Positions 8,982 to 18,569 of a stretch of 64,000 bases of DNA are shown here, piece by piece. The DNA is from Desulfonatronospira thiodismutans ASO3-1 (GTDB lineage Bacteria; Desulfobacterota; Desulfovibrionia; Desulfovibrionales; Desulfonatronovibrionaceae). Position 1 is the stretch's first letter. Each line of letters opens with the position of its first letter. The notes below the pieces were generated by a model, which worked only from the letters and a program-made list of their open reading frames with translations, ran no database searches and was not told the origin of the DNA. The DNA is taken from positions 682,001 through 746,000 of the forward strand of contig NZ_ACJN02000002.1 of the NCBI RefSeq assembly GCF_000174435.1, given 5' to 3'. The translations under genes were made by a program, and so were the position numbers.

Positions 8982-10352
8982 ATGACCAACTTTATTATTC
9001 TGGTTTACCTGGCCGGCGTACTCATTATCGGCATACTGGCCGGCCGGGGCATCAAAAATCTTTCCCAGTTCGCTGTGGCAGGCAAAGCCTACGGCTCGAT
9101 GGTAATTTTTGCCACCCTGTCCGCATCCTTTATTGGAGGCGGTTTTTCCATGGGCAATGCTGAAAAGGTTTTTCTGTTCGGCATTGTCAATATAGTTGCC
9201 CTGTGGGGCTTCAGCCTCAAGGAAATCCTTGTGGCAGGATATATAGCCCCCAGGATGGACAGATACCGGGACGCCATCTCAGTGGGCGATATAATGGAGG
9301 TTCATTACGGCAAGACCGCCAAGGTATTTTCAGGTCTGTTCGGATTCATTCTTTGTGCCGGAATCCTGGGCGCGCAAATCGGTGCCATCGGATACATTAC
9401 CAATGTATTTCTCGGGTTTGAACGTTTTTGGGGTATACTGCTAGGGTGTAGTATTGTCATCGCTTACGCCACTGCAGGAGGCATGAAGGCTGTGGTCTGG
9501 ACTGATATTGTACAGTTCATAATCCTGGCAGTGGGCCTGCCAATGACTCTTTTCATGGGAATTCAAAGTGCAGGTGGAGTGGAGCACATTATCAGCACTG
9601 TACCGCAGGGACATTTAAGCATTTCCCTTGAACCTGCAGCAGTTATCGCCCTTTTTTCCCTTTTTCTGGCTTTTGTAGTCGGAGAGACCCTTGTTCCGCC
9701 ATACCTTCAAAGACTGCTCATCGGCCGCAATGCGAGCCAGGTTGTCAGAGGCACCCTTTACAGCGGACTTTTTTCCATTCCTTTTTTTGCTGTCACCGGG
9801 CTGATAGGGATGGTGGCCTTGGTGCTGAATCCCGAACTTAACCCCAATCTGGCCATGCCTTACGTGGTGCAGCAGGCACTGCCGCCTTTGCTGCAAGGCA
9901 TTGTAATTGCAGCTGTTATTGCCATTATAATGTCTTCAGCGGACTCTTTTCTCAATGCCGCTGCCATCTGCTTCAGTAACGACATGGTGAAACCCTTTCG
10001 CAGAACACCCATGAGCCGGGAATCCGAGGTCAAAATGGCCCGCTGCGTAACACTTCTTGTGGGAGTGATGGCTGTGGTTTTTGCCTTATCCATCGAAAGC
10101 GTGCTGGACATTTTGATATATGCATACAATTTCTGGGCCCCCATAATCCTGGTGCCCCTGGTTATGGCCATAATGCAGAGAAGGGTCAGCAGCACAAAGT
10201 TCTTAGGTGGAGCTGGAGCGGGGATTGCGGCCCTGCTCATCTGGAATTATGTCCTGAACGGCCCCTGGGAAATTCACGGGATCGTGGTGGGTTTTTTTGC
10301 CAACCTGTTGGTTTTTATACTGCTGGATAGAGAAAAAAAAGCCGCAGCTTAA
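8982..10352 (+). CDS. sodium:solute symporter family transporter
   Basis: Integral membrane protein of 456 residues in the SSS family. The start is set at 8982 (MTNFIILVYLAG), where the first transmembrane helix begins, with AAGGGA 6-7 bases upstream. In-frame codons further 5' add a poorly hydrophobic leader. Family signs: FAVAGKAYGSMVIFATLSAS early, GGMKAVVWTDIVQF in the middle and IMSSADSFLNAAA later. About 12-13 helices. The neighbour fusion sensor may belong to the same transcript (165-bp gap). Substrate unknown. Confidence 0.85.
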   Translation: MTNFIILVYLAGVLIIGILAGRGIKNLSQFAVAGKAYGSMVIFATLSASFIGGGFSMGNAEKVFLFGIVNIVALWGFSLKEILVAGYIAPRMDRYRDAISVGDIMEVHYGKTAKVFSGLFGFILCAGILGAQIGAIGYITNVFLGFERFWGILLGCSIVIAYATAGGMKAVVWTDIVQFIILAVGLPMTLFMGIQSAGGVEHIISTVPQGHLSISLEPAAVIALFSLFLAFVVGETLVPPYLQRLLIGRNASQVVRGTLYSGLFSIPFFAVTGLIGMVALVLNPELNPNLAMPYVVQQALPPLLQGIVIAAVIAIIMSSADSFLNAAAICFSNDMVKPFRRTPMSRESEVKMARCVTLLVGVMAVVFALSIESVLDILIYAYNFWAPIILVPLVMAIMQRRVSSTKFLGGAGAGIAALLIWNYVLNGPWEIHGIVVGFFANLLVFILLDREKKAAA

Positions 10353-10370
10353 GACTGCGCCTTGAGCTTA

Positions 10371-10388
10371 CAGGCAGTGCACTGCCTG
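10371..10388. repeat. perfect 18-bp palindrome downstream of the symporter
   Basis: CAGGCAGTGCACTGCCTG is its own reverse complement and lies 19 bases after the symporter stop. It could be an operator-like site or a stem of a terminator shared with the convergent gene to the right. The 301-bp gap from 10353 to 10653 holds nothing else I can name. Confidence 0.5.
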
Positions 10389-10653
10389 AAGCAAGGCTTG
10401 CTGCCACGGCCTCTGGACTTAAAAATATGCAGCTGCAGACAGGCCATTGTCAGGTGGGTATCGATGAAATCAGGTATGAAAAACTGCCGTGCTTTGCTTG
10501 AACTTTTCCGGATAACCTGCCTTCCTTGGCGAGCTTTGCTTGTCACGCCTTGGCCTGATTAAATGCGTAAGCACCTCCAGGAAGATTTAAATGGACGCCT
10601 TTGCGTGAGGAAATGTTTTCGGGTTACAGGCATGGCCCGCGTTGGGCTTCAAG

Positions 10654-11772
10654 TTACTGCAGTTTTGACTTAAGCTGCATAATCCGTTCATAAGACTCAT
10701 CAATTCTTTCCCTGGGAATCTGTCCTGCACGGACCAGATCCAGAATTATATCCCTGGCCTTCCAGGCGATATCTTGGTCATAAACAAGATTGTTCCCGAA
10801 GATTATGATATCCGCCCCGGCCTTGATGGTCTGCTCCAGGGCTGTTTCCAGGCCATACTCGTCATGAATGGCTCCCATCTGCATATCATCAGAAATGATG
10901 ACTCCTTCGTAGCCAAGGTCCTCCCTGAGCATTCCAGTCAGGACCGCGGGAGACAGGGTGGCCGGCCATTGCGGGTCAAGACGCGCATTGAAGACGTGAG
11001 CGGTCATGACCATATCCATTCCAGGGGAATCAAACAGAAGTTCATAGGGTTTTAGTTCCAGTTCCTGCCAGGTATTGGTCACATCTGTAAAACCATGATG
11101 TGAATCCCTGGTGGAACTGCCATGACCCGGGAAATGCTTGAGCGCGGTCAGAATATTTTTGTCCCTGTGGGCCTTTATTACCTCTGCCGCGTGCACAGCC
11201 ACCTTTTCCGGATCAGATGAAAAACTTCTTTCCAGTCTGCCGATGACCGGATTGTCCGGATTGACATTTACATCCACCACTGGAGCCAGGTTCAGGTTGA
11301 TACCCATATCCTTGAGGGTAACGGCGGTTTTTGATGCATATTCATACGTCAGCTCAGGATCATCGGCTGTACCCAGCCACTGCTGGGATACGGTGGGTGG
11401 AAATCCGTATTTTTCCTTGAGCCTGGCCACCCTTCCGCCTTCCTGGTCCACAGCCACCAACAGGGTATCCGGGCCGGCAGCCTGCAGATCAGCAACCAGC
11501 TTTCTCAGCTGATCCGGGGACTGGACATTTCTGGCTGGACTTTCCAGAGCCACATCGTAATCAAACAGCACCACTCCGCCTACCAGGCCGTTTTGAATAT
11601 CCCGGACAATGGGACTGTTCTCATCAACCACCAGCCCTCTGAAGCCGATCATAAGCATCTGGCCGACTTTGTCTGCAAGCTCTTCATCGCCAGCGCTGCT
11701 TCCACCGCAGGACGGAAGATTCAGCAAAAGCAGCATGATCAATAATAATTGCACCGGAAGAAAAGATTTCAT
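10654..11772 (-). CDS. beta-N-acetylhexosaminidase, GH3 (NagZ-like) lipoprotein
   Basis: Glycoside hydrolase family 3 enzyme of 372 residues that would remove N-acetylglucosamine from peptidoglycan fragments. The N-terminus is a lipoprotein signal (hydrophobic run ending LNLPSC, lipobox cysteine about residue 22), so it should be membrane-anchored rather than cytosolic like E. coli NagZ. The family signature is present: ALKHFPGHGSS followed by DSHH, and later IISDDMQMGAI containing the catalytic-site aspartate region. Length is normal for single-domain members. Confidence 0.88.
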   Translation of the reverse strand: MKSFLPVQLLLIMLLLLNLPSCGGSSAGDEELADKVGQMLMIGFRGLVVDENSPIVRDIQNGLVGGVVLFDYDVALESPARNVQSPDQLRKLVADLQAAGPDTLLVAVDQEGGRVARLKEKYGFPPTVSQQWLGTADDPELTYEYASKTAVTLKDMGINLNLAPVVDVNVNPDNPVIGRLERSFSSDPEKVAVHAAEVIKAHRDKNILTALKHFPGHGSSTRDSHHGFTDVTNTWQELELKPYELLFDSPGMDMVMTAHVFNARLDPQWPATLSPAVLTGMLREDLGYEGVIISDDMQMGAIHDEYGLETALEQTIKAGADIIIFGNNLVYDQDIAWKARDIILDLVRAGQIPRERIDESYERIMQLKSKLQ

Positions 11773-12016
11773 GATTCATGTACTCCTGAAAAAAAGATTA
11801 TAGTTCCATAATCAAAAAGTCAAAAGCAGTGTACTATAAAAATATGCAGACTTTTGCGCTCAAAAGCCTGCCCTTTACTCTATGATGTTTAGTAGCAATT
11901 CAGGGGAAAGTACCCGCACAAACCGGCCACCTGCTTCCCAAAACATTAACAGCCAAAAAGTGCGAACAGCGTCCGCACAATTTATTTTGTCGCCTGAAAA
12001 GCTCATAAGCAGCCTC

Positions 12017-12280
12017 TCATATAGCCAATTCGAACTGCTTACCGGGCTTGATGAGGAGTTTAAGCGATTTTTTTATACTGTGGAATGTCTTCGGGGAAAT
12101 ATGCCGAGCCTTGTTTCGTCTGGTTTCAAAACGGGCCTCAACATCTTCATGCAACATGGGATGCCGCGAGTCCTCAAGGGCCTCCCTGACCCTGGCTCTA
12201 AACCAGGCATCATGGGCAACCGGGTCGGTATTCAGTCCAGCAGGCATGCCTGTAGCCGCCAATGAGCCATTCAAATCCAT
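12017..12280 (-). CDS. RelB/DinJ/StbD-type antitoxin, orphan
   Basis: Protein of 87 residues. The middle block AHDAWFRARVREALEDSR followed by HEDVEARF is the conserved core of RelB-like/StbD antitoxins. The C-terminal part (about 55-87) reads differently and is rich in lysine, so the 3' end may be out of frame or replaced. No toxin gene is recognisable beside it; the next gene on the left is convergent-side noncoding DNA. Treated as an orphan or decaying antitoxin. Confidence 0.5.
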   Translation of the reverse strand: MDLNGSLAATGMPAGLNTDPVAHDAWFRARVREALEDSRHPMLHEDVEARFETRRNKARHISPKTFHSIKKSLKLLIKPGKQFELAI

Positions 12281-12336
12281 TCCAGCAGGCAGTTGGTCCT
12301 TTTTTATATCGGGTGGGCGGATTTTTTAAAAAAACC

Positions 12337-12365
12337 TTGACTTCGTGTATTATGGAGTCCACAAT
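12337..12365 (+). promoter_or_regulatory. candidate sigma-70 promoter for the XRE gene (leaderless)
   Basis: TTGACT at 12337-12342, 17 bases, then CACAAT at 12360-12365. The ATG of the XRE gene follows 6 bases after the -10-like box and has no ribosome binding site. This arrangement would give a leaderless mRNA. The -10 hexamer is weak, so this is a suggestion. Confidence 0.4.
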
Positions 12366-12371
12366 AGTCTT

Positions 12372-12728
12372 ATGGAAACACCTTTTGGATCATACGTCCG
12401 TGAAAAGCGCCTTGAACTGAAAAAAACCGACAAGAAGTACTCCTTGCGCCAGGTGGCAGGGAGAATCAGCGTTGAGCCGTCCTATTTGAGCAGGATTGAG
12501 CGGGGCTGGCCTGTGCCTCTGTCCGAGGCGAAGATAATCTCTCTGGCCGGGGAGCTGGGGGAAAACCCGGACCTGCTTCTGGCCCTGAGCGGGAAAGTGT
12601 CAACAGAAATCCAGGCAATTATCAGAAAAAGACCTGAACTATTCACAGAACTTATCAGGGAACTCGGGGAAATGCCGGATCATGCCGTTCTCAGGCTGGT
12701 GCGGGAAGTCCGGGATGGTGACTGGTAA
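12372..12728 (+). CDS. XRE-family helix-turn-helix regulator
   Basis: DNA-binding protein of 118 residues. The HTH lies at about residues 9-60: FGSYVREKRLELKK, SLRQVAGRISVEPSYLSRIE, then the wing-like helix. The remaining C-terminal half (about 70-118) is helical without a recognised domain. It has no ribosome site before the ATG, in line with a leaderless transcript. The next gene begins 18 bases later with its own AAGGAGG site, so the two form an operon and the partner is probably its sensor or target. Confidence 0.8.
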   Translation: METPFGSYVREKRLELKKTDKKYSLRQVAGRISVEPSYLSRIERGWPVPLSEAKIISLAGELGENPDLLLALSGKVSTEIQAIIRKRPELFTELIRELGEMPDHAVLRLVREVRDGDW

Positions 12729-12746
12729 TAATCATAAGGAGGAATC

Positions 12747-13781
12747 ATGATTGAGTTAAGAGACAACACTCTGCGTTTCAGCTTCCCAGATGTTCATGGG
12801 AGTGCAAGCCTGTCCATTAATTTTCAAAAGACTTTGCGCGTTCCTGATGATGATAAGGAGTATCCGCTTCCTCCGGGACTTGGCTCTTTCCCCATAGAAC
12901 ATGTGGATGATCATTTACACAACCTGCCTGAAAAGTGGAAAGAGCGTGGTGGTGTGATGCTGCCTATGTATCAGTCAGAAGCCATGTGGATAAATTTTAA
13001 TTCCACTTACCTTTATGATCATCAAACTGATTACCCCTTTGCTGTAAAAATTGCAGCAGGCAAAATAAACGCTGTCACAGGAGAACAGTGGTCCAATGGT
13101 TTATCCCGCAATCCCCAGGATTACATGGTTATCCCAGATCAACCCTGGCTGGATGGATATTGTGTTGAAAAGGGATTTATCCGCCAGTTTGTGGCCATGC
13201 CTCTGGGAGACGGGTATAGTGCTGAAGAGCAGATAACTAAAAGTGCGGAGACGGGAGGTCTGCAGATTGAAGTTTATCCCATGAAGAGATCCGCGTTTGA
13301 AAAGAGATTTCCTATAATACAACGTGATGAAAGACACTATGTTTTGGATGAAAGTAGCGTTAGCTACTGTCTTTCTGCACCACCAGATATGTCTCTGGCT
13401 CCGGGCGGAAAAATGCGCCAGGAAATTTATGAAGATGAGCTTGACATGTCTGAATGGGATTTGAACCGTTCAGCAAGGTGTTTTGTGCATTTGACCAATT
13501 CCGAGGTCTGGAAAGCCATCACAGGCAAGAACCCTCCTTCACTTCCTCTTACTGCCAGGGATTACTCTGATTACGGTATGCCCTGGTTTGAGTATTATAG
13601 CGACTCAAAGCCATTACCTGGTGCAGAGATACTCGGAAAACTCAAAAGCATAACTGAGATGGGCAAGACCAGGCGTATTGATCCATTGCCGGAGAATGAG
13701 TCTGCTGATCCACAGAATATTGTTCATATCAGAAAGAACATGCATAAAAATCAGGTTCGGGAATGGCGGGGTCGCGGATAA
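12747..13781 (+). CDS. conserved hypothetical partner of the XRE regulator
   Basis: Soluble protein of 344 residues with a strong ribosome site. There is no signal peptide or membrane helix. It contains many aromatic residues and acidic loops, and motifs such as GGVMLPMYQSEAMWINF and FIRQFVAMPLGDGYSAEEQ that look conserved, but I cannot assign a fold. XRE regulators with tightly linked unknown proteins often act as sensor pairs or stress modules; that is inference from arrangement only. Confidence 0.6.
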   Translation: MIELRDNTLRFSFPDVHGSASLSINFQKTLRVPDDDKEYPLPPGLGSFPIEHVDDHLHNLPEKWKERGGVMLPMYQSEAMWINFNSTYLYDHQTDYPFAVKIAAGKINAVTGEQWSNGLSRNPQDYMVIPDQPWLDGYCVEKGFIRQFVAMPLGDGYSAEEQITKSAETGGLQIEVYPMKRSAFEKRFPIIQRDERHYVLDESSVSYCLSAPPDMSLAPGGKMRQEIYEDELDMSEWDLNRSARCFVHLTNSEVWKAITGKNPPSLPLTARDYSDYGMPWFEYYSDSKPLPGAEILGKLKSITEMGKTRRIDPLPENESADPQNIVHIRKNMHKNQVREWRGRG

Positions 13782-14015
13782 TACTGTCTGCAAGGAGACG
13801 ATATCACATAATTTTTATTCCGACACGGTTATTGTTGATTGATCTGTCTTATTAGTTTATGCAGGTATTTAGACGAATCATAATATCCTTAACCCCCCGT
13901 CAAGAGAGAGTTGTCAAGTGGTATTCATGCCTTGTCAATGTGGTGTTTATTCAGGCTGGTCCTTACACAGTATTCTGAATCTTGATGATGGTCTGAAGGG
14001 AAGAGAGTAAAATAC

Positions 14016-14054
14016 AAGCCCGTTCCCGCCTTTGAAGGTGGGGATGGGCTTTTT
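14016..14054 (+). terminator. rho-independent terminator
   Basis: AAGCCCGTTCCCGCCTTTGA pairs with a following AAGGTGGGGATGGGCTT, giving a stem of about 16 bp with two mismatches, then TTTTTATTTG. It lies 235 bp after the XRE operon in an otherwise empty 337-bp gap and could serve either that operon or protect the next gene from read-through. Confidence 0.65.
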
Positions 14055-14118
14055 ATTTGTATGGCAATAGCTCAGCAATATTGCTTTCAAGTAACTTGTT
14101 ATATCACAGGAGTTTTTC

Positions 14119-14701
14119 ATGAAATTTTTTAATTGGGTTATTATGTCATTCTTATTTATTTTACTATCAGCCTGTGTCACATTTTCAGATGATCCTGTAA
14201 ACAATGTTGTTTTTTGGGGTCCACCACAGCAAATTAAAATCAGCGATGATTTTAAATATATTGGTGAAAGGAGATATCGAGAGAAGGGGGGAGCCATATT
14301 TTGGAGGTATATCAAGAAGCACTCAATATATTCATGGACATTGCTATGCAAAAGTAGACAATAGAGATTGGATAGATGAATTATTAGAAATTTCTACTGT
14401 CAGGTTGCCTCTAAACTGGTATTTTGTTCCTGGCACAGGTAAGGATGAATTATTTGGAACAGTTGTTATGCCAAACAATATTGAGTCAGATATGATGCTA
14501 GCAACGCTAGCTGAAAGGCATAGCTTGATTTTTGTGGGAAATTATGAATATATTTCATTCAACAGGAAATATTCAGAAAATCGAATTACCTATATGACTT
14601 ATGCTATTAGAAATACTGTGATTCCCAGCCATTTTAGTGATGAAAAGAGAAAAGAATTTATCAGAAATAAAGCACTACGAGCATTTTCAGCAATACACTA
14701 A
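14119..14701 (+). pseudogene. frameshifted lipoprotein gene
   Basis: The first frame (from 14119) starts MKFFNWVIMSF with a lipobox ending LLSAC, behind CAGGAG. Coding continues in the next frame from about 14290: YFGGISRSTQYIHGHCYAKV through to the stop at 14701. The switch falls in a run of six G at about 14285-14290; one base fewer there joins both halves into a single reading frame of about 194 residues. Function unknown. It could be a decayed gene, a phase-variable tract or a sequencing error. Confidence 0.6.
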
Positions 14702-14739
14702 ACTTAAGAATGGAGGTTTCTATGAAGAAAGCCATGTTA

Positions 14740-15061
14740 GGATCTCTTGCAAAAACTCCTGGATATCGATGATGGTTTATCAGGGATTTACTCTGGGTGG
14801 GTTCAGACAGAATTGAATGAGAGAACTCCAAGGCAAGCCGACTGGACTGAAGGTGTTGCAGTGGGCTGCAAAGATTTTGTCGAAAAGGTCAAGGAAATGC
14901 TTGGCGGCAGAGCTTGCGGCCGCAGGGTTCATGAAGTAGGCAAGTCAGGGATGTACGCACTGAAAGAACCTGTATCGGCTTACAATGATGTTTTTGAGGG
15001 TAAAATGGGGCTTCTAAGCTCCGAAAATAGGCTGTTTTGGGATATTTATCCTGATATTTAA
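14740..15061 (+). pseudogene. 3' fragment of a REP-associated tyrosine transposase (RAYT), duplicate copy
   Basis: The sequence from 14740 to 15089 is nearly identical to 17357-17706, the 3' end of the RAYT gene to the right. Only about the last 100 codons are present (LLQKLLDIDDGLSGIYSGW onward), so the catalytic histidines and tyrosine are absent. It ends with the same AGGTCCGACCCC motif at 15073-15084 that closes the other copy. Confidence 0.7.
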
Positions 15062-15072
15062 GGATGATGGTT

Positions 15073-15213
15073 AGGTCCGACCCCAAAGAATACTGACTTT
15101 GCCTCTAAAACCGGGGATGCAGGAAGGCCGGGAGTTAATGTCCAGGCTAAATCAGGTTTTGCATAGCTACTCATAAATTAGAATGTTTCCGGGTGACTTA
15201 TGGGGTCGGACCT
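15073..15213. repeat. RAYT-element ends (12-bp inverted motifs)
   Basis: AGGTCCGACCCC at 15073-15084 closes the truncated element. GGGGTCGGACCT at 15202-15213 opens what looks like the left end of a further copy, since the next about 70 bp resemble 16691-16765. The same pair of motifs brackets the longer element at 16691-16702 and 17690-17701. They are the probable recognition ends used by the RAYT protein. Confidence 0.6.
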
Positions 15214-15308
15214 GACCAGGTTGTTGAACTGATTGAGTAAATTGTCTCTACAGGGCTAAAAAATTATCTTAGGATACTTTTTTTGGGGCCAAAAACGATG
15301 AAAGCTGC

Positions 15309-16463
15309 CTATATGATATCTCCGTTCCAGAGCTTTGCGCAGAACTGCTCCCAAGGCAAAATCGTGATCCGGCTGCTGATTTTTTCAGGATACCTGTCTC
15401 GCGAAACAATGATACTTTTCCCTGGCCTGCACTCCTCCCCAAACAGGTGCAGCCCTTTAGGCAATTTCGATGCAGCGTGCTCTCCCGCCTTGACCTCAAT
15501 GGCCACATCCGCGTCTCCCAGGATGATATCCACCTCAGATCCGCTGGCTGTCCTCCAGTATGAAACGGGAAAGTCCTTGCGGCTATAGTGCCTGTAAGCC
15601 CAGCATTCCTGAAGGATGAACTGTTCAAAGGCCCTGCCGAACTCCCTGGTCTTGGGACTGAGAGAATACCGGTTCAGCAGCGCAGAGACCAGACCAACAT
15701 CAAAAAAATAAAACTTGGCAGTTTCTATGAGCCGTCGCCTTGAGCTTTTTTTCCAAGGCGGCAAAATTCTGCCGATCAAAGTGTCTTCAAGGATTTGATA
15801 GTATTCACGGATGGTCTTCACAGATACGCCCGAGTCTCTGGCAGCGTTGGAATAGTTCAGCAGCATGCCGCTGGTTGCCGCAGCCGACTGCAGGAACCTG
15901 GAGAATGCAGGGAGGTTGCGGGTCAATGCTTCAGCCTGAATTTCTTCCTTAAGGTAATCGTGAACATATGCCTGAAGATCCATGCGATAATCCGGGGAAA
16001 GGTAGTGAGAAGGCAAAAATCCCGAGACAAGAGCTTTTTCCAGATCAAAGCCCCCAAGCTCACGTGAGACCAGAGGGTAAAGTTCGAAACGCCAGGCCCG
16101 TCCACCGAGCAGGTTGACGTTGCCGCGCTTAAGTTTTCTGGCGCTGGAACCGGACAAAAGAAAGCGGTAAGAGCGATTCTCCATGAGCCAGTGAATTTCG
16201 TCCATCAAATGAGGGATTTTTTGGACTTCATCGATGACCACGGTCATGGACGACTGGGCTTCCAGGATCCGGCGCAGTCTGAACGGCTCCCTGCTCAGCA
16301 GCATGAACAGTTCATAGTCAAGGAGATCAATCCAGTACGCTTCAGAAAACTGTTGTCTGAGCAGCGTGGTCTTTCCGGTCTTGCGAGGTCCCCAGAGAAA
16401 GGCGGACCTGTTTTCCGGCAGATCAATGCTCAAAATCCGGGGAATAAAATTATGTTGTGGCAT
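15309..16463 (-). CDS. AAA+ ATPase with DUF4143 domain
   Basis: Protein of 384 residues. The Walker A motif is LWGPRKTGKTTLLRQQ (about residues 22-37), Walker B VVIDEVQKIP (about 75-84), and an arginine-containing sensor lies in FLLSGSSARKLKRG. The C-terminal DUF4143 part carries the YWRTASGSEVDIIL and AIEVKAG blocks of a restriction-endonuclease-like fold. This family is widespread and patchy, often near mobile DNA; its role is not settled. It lies between two RAYT remnants, opposite in strand to them. Confidence 0.8.
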   Translation of the reverse strand: MPQHNFIPRILSIDLPENRSAFLWGPRKTGKTTLLRQQFSEAYWIDLLDYELFMLLSREPFRLRRILEAQSSMTVVIDEVQKIPHLMDEIHWLMENRSYRFLLSGSSARKLKRGNVNLLGGRAWRFELYPLVSRELGGFDLEKALVSGFLPSHYLSPDYRMDLQAYVHDYLKEEIQAEALTRNLPAFSRFLQSAAATSGMLLNYSNAARDSGVSVKTIREYYQILEDTLIGRILPPWKKSSRRRLIETAKFYFFDVGLVSALLNRYSLSPKTREFGRAFEQFILQECWAYRHYSRKDFPVSYWRTASGSEVDIILGDADVAIEVKAGEHAASKLPKGLHLFGEECRPGKSIIVSRDRYPEKISSRITILPWEQFCAKLWNGDII

Positions 16464-16690
16464 GCAGAACAGCTATGATAATTTGGAGTTCAAGTCAATT
16501 CATTTGTGATAAGTTGTCCTGACGTATAATATAATCATTTAAAAGCTTGTAGCAACATATACCAGATTGGCATACATTGTGCGTTCTGAAGCGTAACAAC
16601 TGACTTTAAACGTACCCAAGTTCATATAACCACGAAAGAAAGGAGACGGGTATGAGACAGCAAACACTCTTGAATAAGATTTGAAGATTT

Positions 16691-17701
16691 GGGGTCGGAC
16701 CTAATCAAGTTATTGAGTTGATTGTATAAATATCCTCTATATAGTCTAAAATTGGCCTTAGAACGCCCATTTCGATGCTCAAAAACCAGTTGTAAGCAAA
16801 TATGCCCAGAGCCAACAGATATTTTTTGCCTGATCATGTATGGCATATTACCCATAGATGCCATAAAAAGGAATTCTTGCTTAAATTCGCCAAGGACCGT
16901 AGCACATGGGTAAAATGGTTGTTTGAAGCCAAAAAAAGGTATGGGCTACAGGTATTGAACTATACGGTTACCTCGAATCCCAGTTAAATGCGCTGCGCTG
17001 TCCTTCGGCCCCAGTAAAGCAAAAGAAAGCTTCACGGGGTAAAAATTTAACGGGACAGGTCATATTCACTTGCTGGTACACGGACATGAAGACAAAGATG
17101 CTATACCCAGATCGCTACAATTGATAGCTGGCAGGACAGGCCAGGAATACAATCAAAGGAAGAAGCGTAAGGGGGCTTTCTGGGAAGACAGGTATCACGC
17201 TACAGCAGTGGATGTTGATGAACACCTTGTTCGATGTCTGGTCTATATAGACTTGAATATGGTCAGGTCCAAAGTGGTTAAGCATCCCAATGAGTGGAGT
17301 CACGGGGGATACCCTGAAATAGTCGAGCCACAACAAAGATACCGGATTATCAATAGGGATCTCTTGCAAAAACTCCTGGATATCGATGATGGTTTATCAG
17401 GTATTTACTCTGGGTGGGTTCAGACAGCATTGGATGAGAGAACTCCAAGGCAAGCCGACTGGACTGAAGGTGTTGCAGTGGGCTGCAAAGATTTTGTCGA
17501 AAAGGTCAAGGAAATGCTTGGCGGCAGAGCTTGCGGCCGCAGGGTCCATGAAGTAGGCAAGTCAGGGATGTACGCACTTAAAGAACCTGTATCGGCTTAC
17601 AATGATGTTTTTGAGGGTAAAATGGGGCTTCTAAGCTCCGAAAATAGGCTATTTTGGGATATTTATCCTGATATTTAAGGATGATGGTTAGGTCCGACCC
17701 C
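16691..17701 (+). mobile_element. RAYT element bounded by 12-bp inverted motifs
   Basis: GGGGTCGGACCT at the left and AGGTCCGACCCC at the right bracket the transposase pseudogene. RAYTs are single-copy Y1 transposases related to IS200/IS605 that act on short palindromic ends. Here a second, truncated copy lies 2.6 kb to the left. The element probably no longer moves by itself because its transposase frame is broken. Confidence 0.6.
16802..17678 (+). pseudogene. REP-associated tyrosine transposase, disrupted
   Basis: The N-terminal part (from 16802: MPRANRYFLPDHVWHITHRC) has the RAYT opening including the HxH-like HITHR segment. It stops at about 16985 in a short insertion of roughly 80 bp whose ends GTTAAAT and ATTTAAC are inverted. 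The frame resumes with HLLVHGHEDKDAIPRSLQLI, GAFWEDRYHATAV and CLVYIDLNMVRSKVV, which are typical of Y1 transposases of this group. The insertion brings stops into the frame, so the gene is inactive unless spliced by precise excision. Confidence 0.75.
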
Positions 17702-18019
17702 AAAGACAAAGAAACCCAAAGAAACAGTCGGCTGAAGGCCACCCTGGCCAATTCCCAGAGATTTACCGAGGACCAGGAAGAATATGTCAGGACAGTTCTG
17801 TCCCGGCTGGAGGAGGGCGCCCTGCCCAGAAAAACAGCTCAGAAGACCTTCAGGTCTCTGGAGAACCTGGGGGATGAACTGCTCAACCCCTTGAAAGTGC
17901 TGGCCACGCTGCAGAAAAACATTCCGGAAAGACTGCTTTTGGCCCACTACGTTGAACAAGGCAGCGCCATCTCCGGCAAGCGGGAAGTTATCCTTTCCAT
18001 GTATCTTGGAGGAGGTTAA
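17681..18019 (+). pseudogene. C-terminal fragment of an unidentified protein
   Basis: Open frame of 112 codons whose first about 10 codons are RAYT-element DNA, so the native start is missing. The rest is helical and charged, ending GKREVILSMYLGGG. It overlaps nothing and ends one base before the ORF6N gene start, where GGAGGAGG inside its last codons serves as that gene's ribosome site. The tail resembles C-termini of some helicase-type proteins but I cannot name the family. Confidence 0.4.
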
Positions 18020-18559
18020 ATGAGTGATCTCATACCCTTGGAAGCAATCACCGCAAAAATCATTGTCCTTAGAGGGATGAAAGTTATGCTGGACCGCGAT
18101 CTGGCAGAACTATACGGAGTCGAAACCAAGGTTTTAAAGCAGGCTGTAAGGAGAAACATAAAACGATTTCCTGAAGACTTCATGTTTAAGCTGTCAAAAC
18201 AGGAGGTTATGAACTTGAGGTCACAATTTGTGACCTCAAGATGGGGTGGGGCAAGGTATTACCCCATGGCGTTCACCGAACAAGGGGTGGCCATGTTGTC
18301 CTCTGTTTTAAACAGCGAGAGGGCTGTACAGGTAAATATACAGATCATGCGGGCCTTTACCAGGCTCAGGCGGATGCTGGCTGATAATGAGGACCTGAGG
18401 CGCAGGATCGAGGAGATGGAAGCAAAATATGATGAACAATTCCGCCTGGTATTTGAAGCAATCAAACAGCTTCTGTCTGAAGAGGAAAAAACCGGCCCGA
18501 AAATCGGATATCTAAGGGAAGAGGTTGAAAAATATCCGCAACAGGAACCTTCGGAATAG
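18020..18559 (+). CDS. ORF6N-domain (phage-type) regulator
   Basis: Protein of 179 residues with an N-terminal ORF6N domain (about 8-90): [38 protein letters not shown], and [18 protein letters not shown]. The C-terminal half is a predicted coiled coil (about 115-160). ORF6N proteins are phage or mobile-element DNA-binding regulators, often anti-repressor-like. Strong GGAGGAGG site. It is intact, unlike its neighbours, and may be a passenger of the mobile elements around it. Confidence 0.8.
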   Translation: MSDLIPLEAITAKIIVLRGMKVMLDRDLAELYGVETKVLKQAVRRNIKRFPEDFMFKLSKQEVMNLRSQFVTSRWGGARYYPMAFTEQGVAMLSSVLNSERAVQVNIQIMRAFTRLRRMLADNEDLRRRIEEMEAKYDEQFRLVFEAIKQLLSEEEKTGPKIGYLREEVEKYPQQEPSE

Positions 18560-18569
18560 GTAATCGTCA

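Noticed and set aside
8840-9163. Frames before and across the symporter start
   Set aside because: They lack ribosome sites and membrane features; the symporter start at 8982 explains the region.
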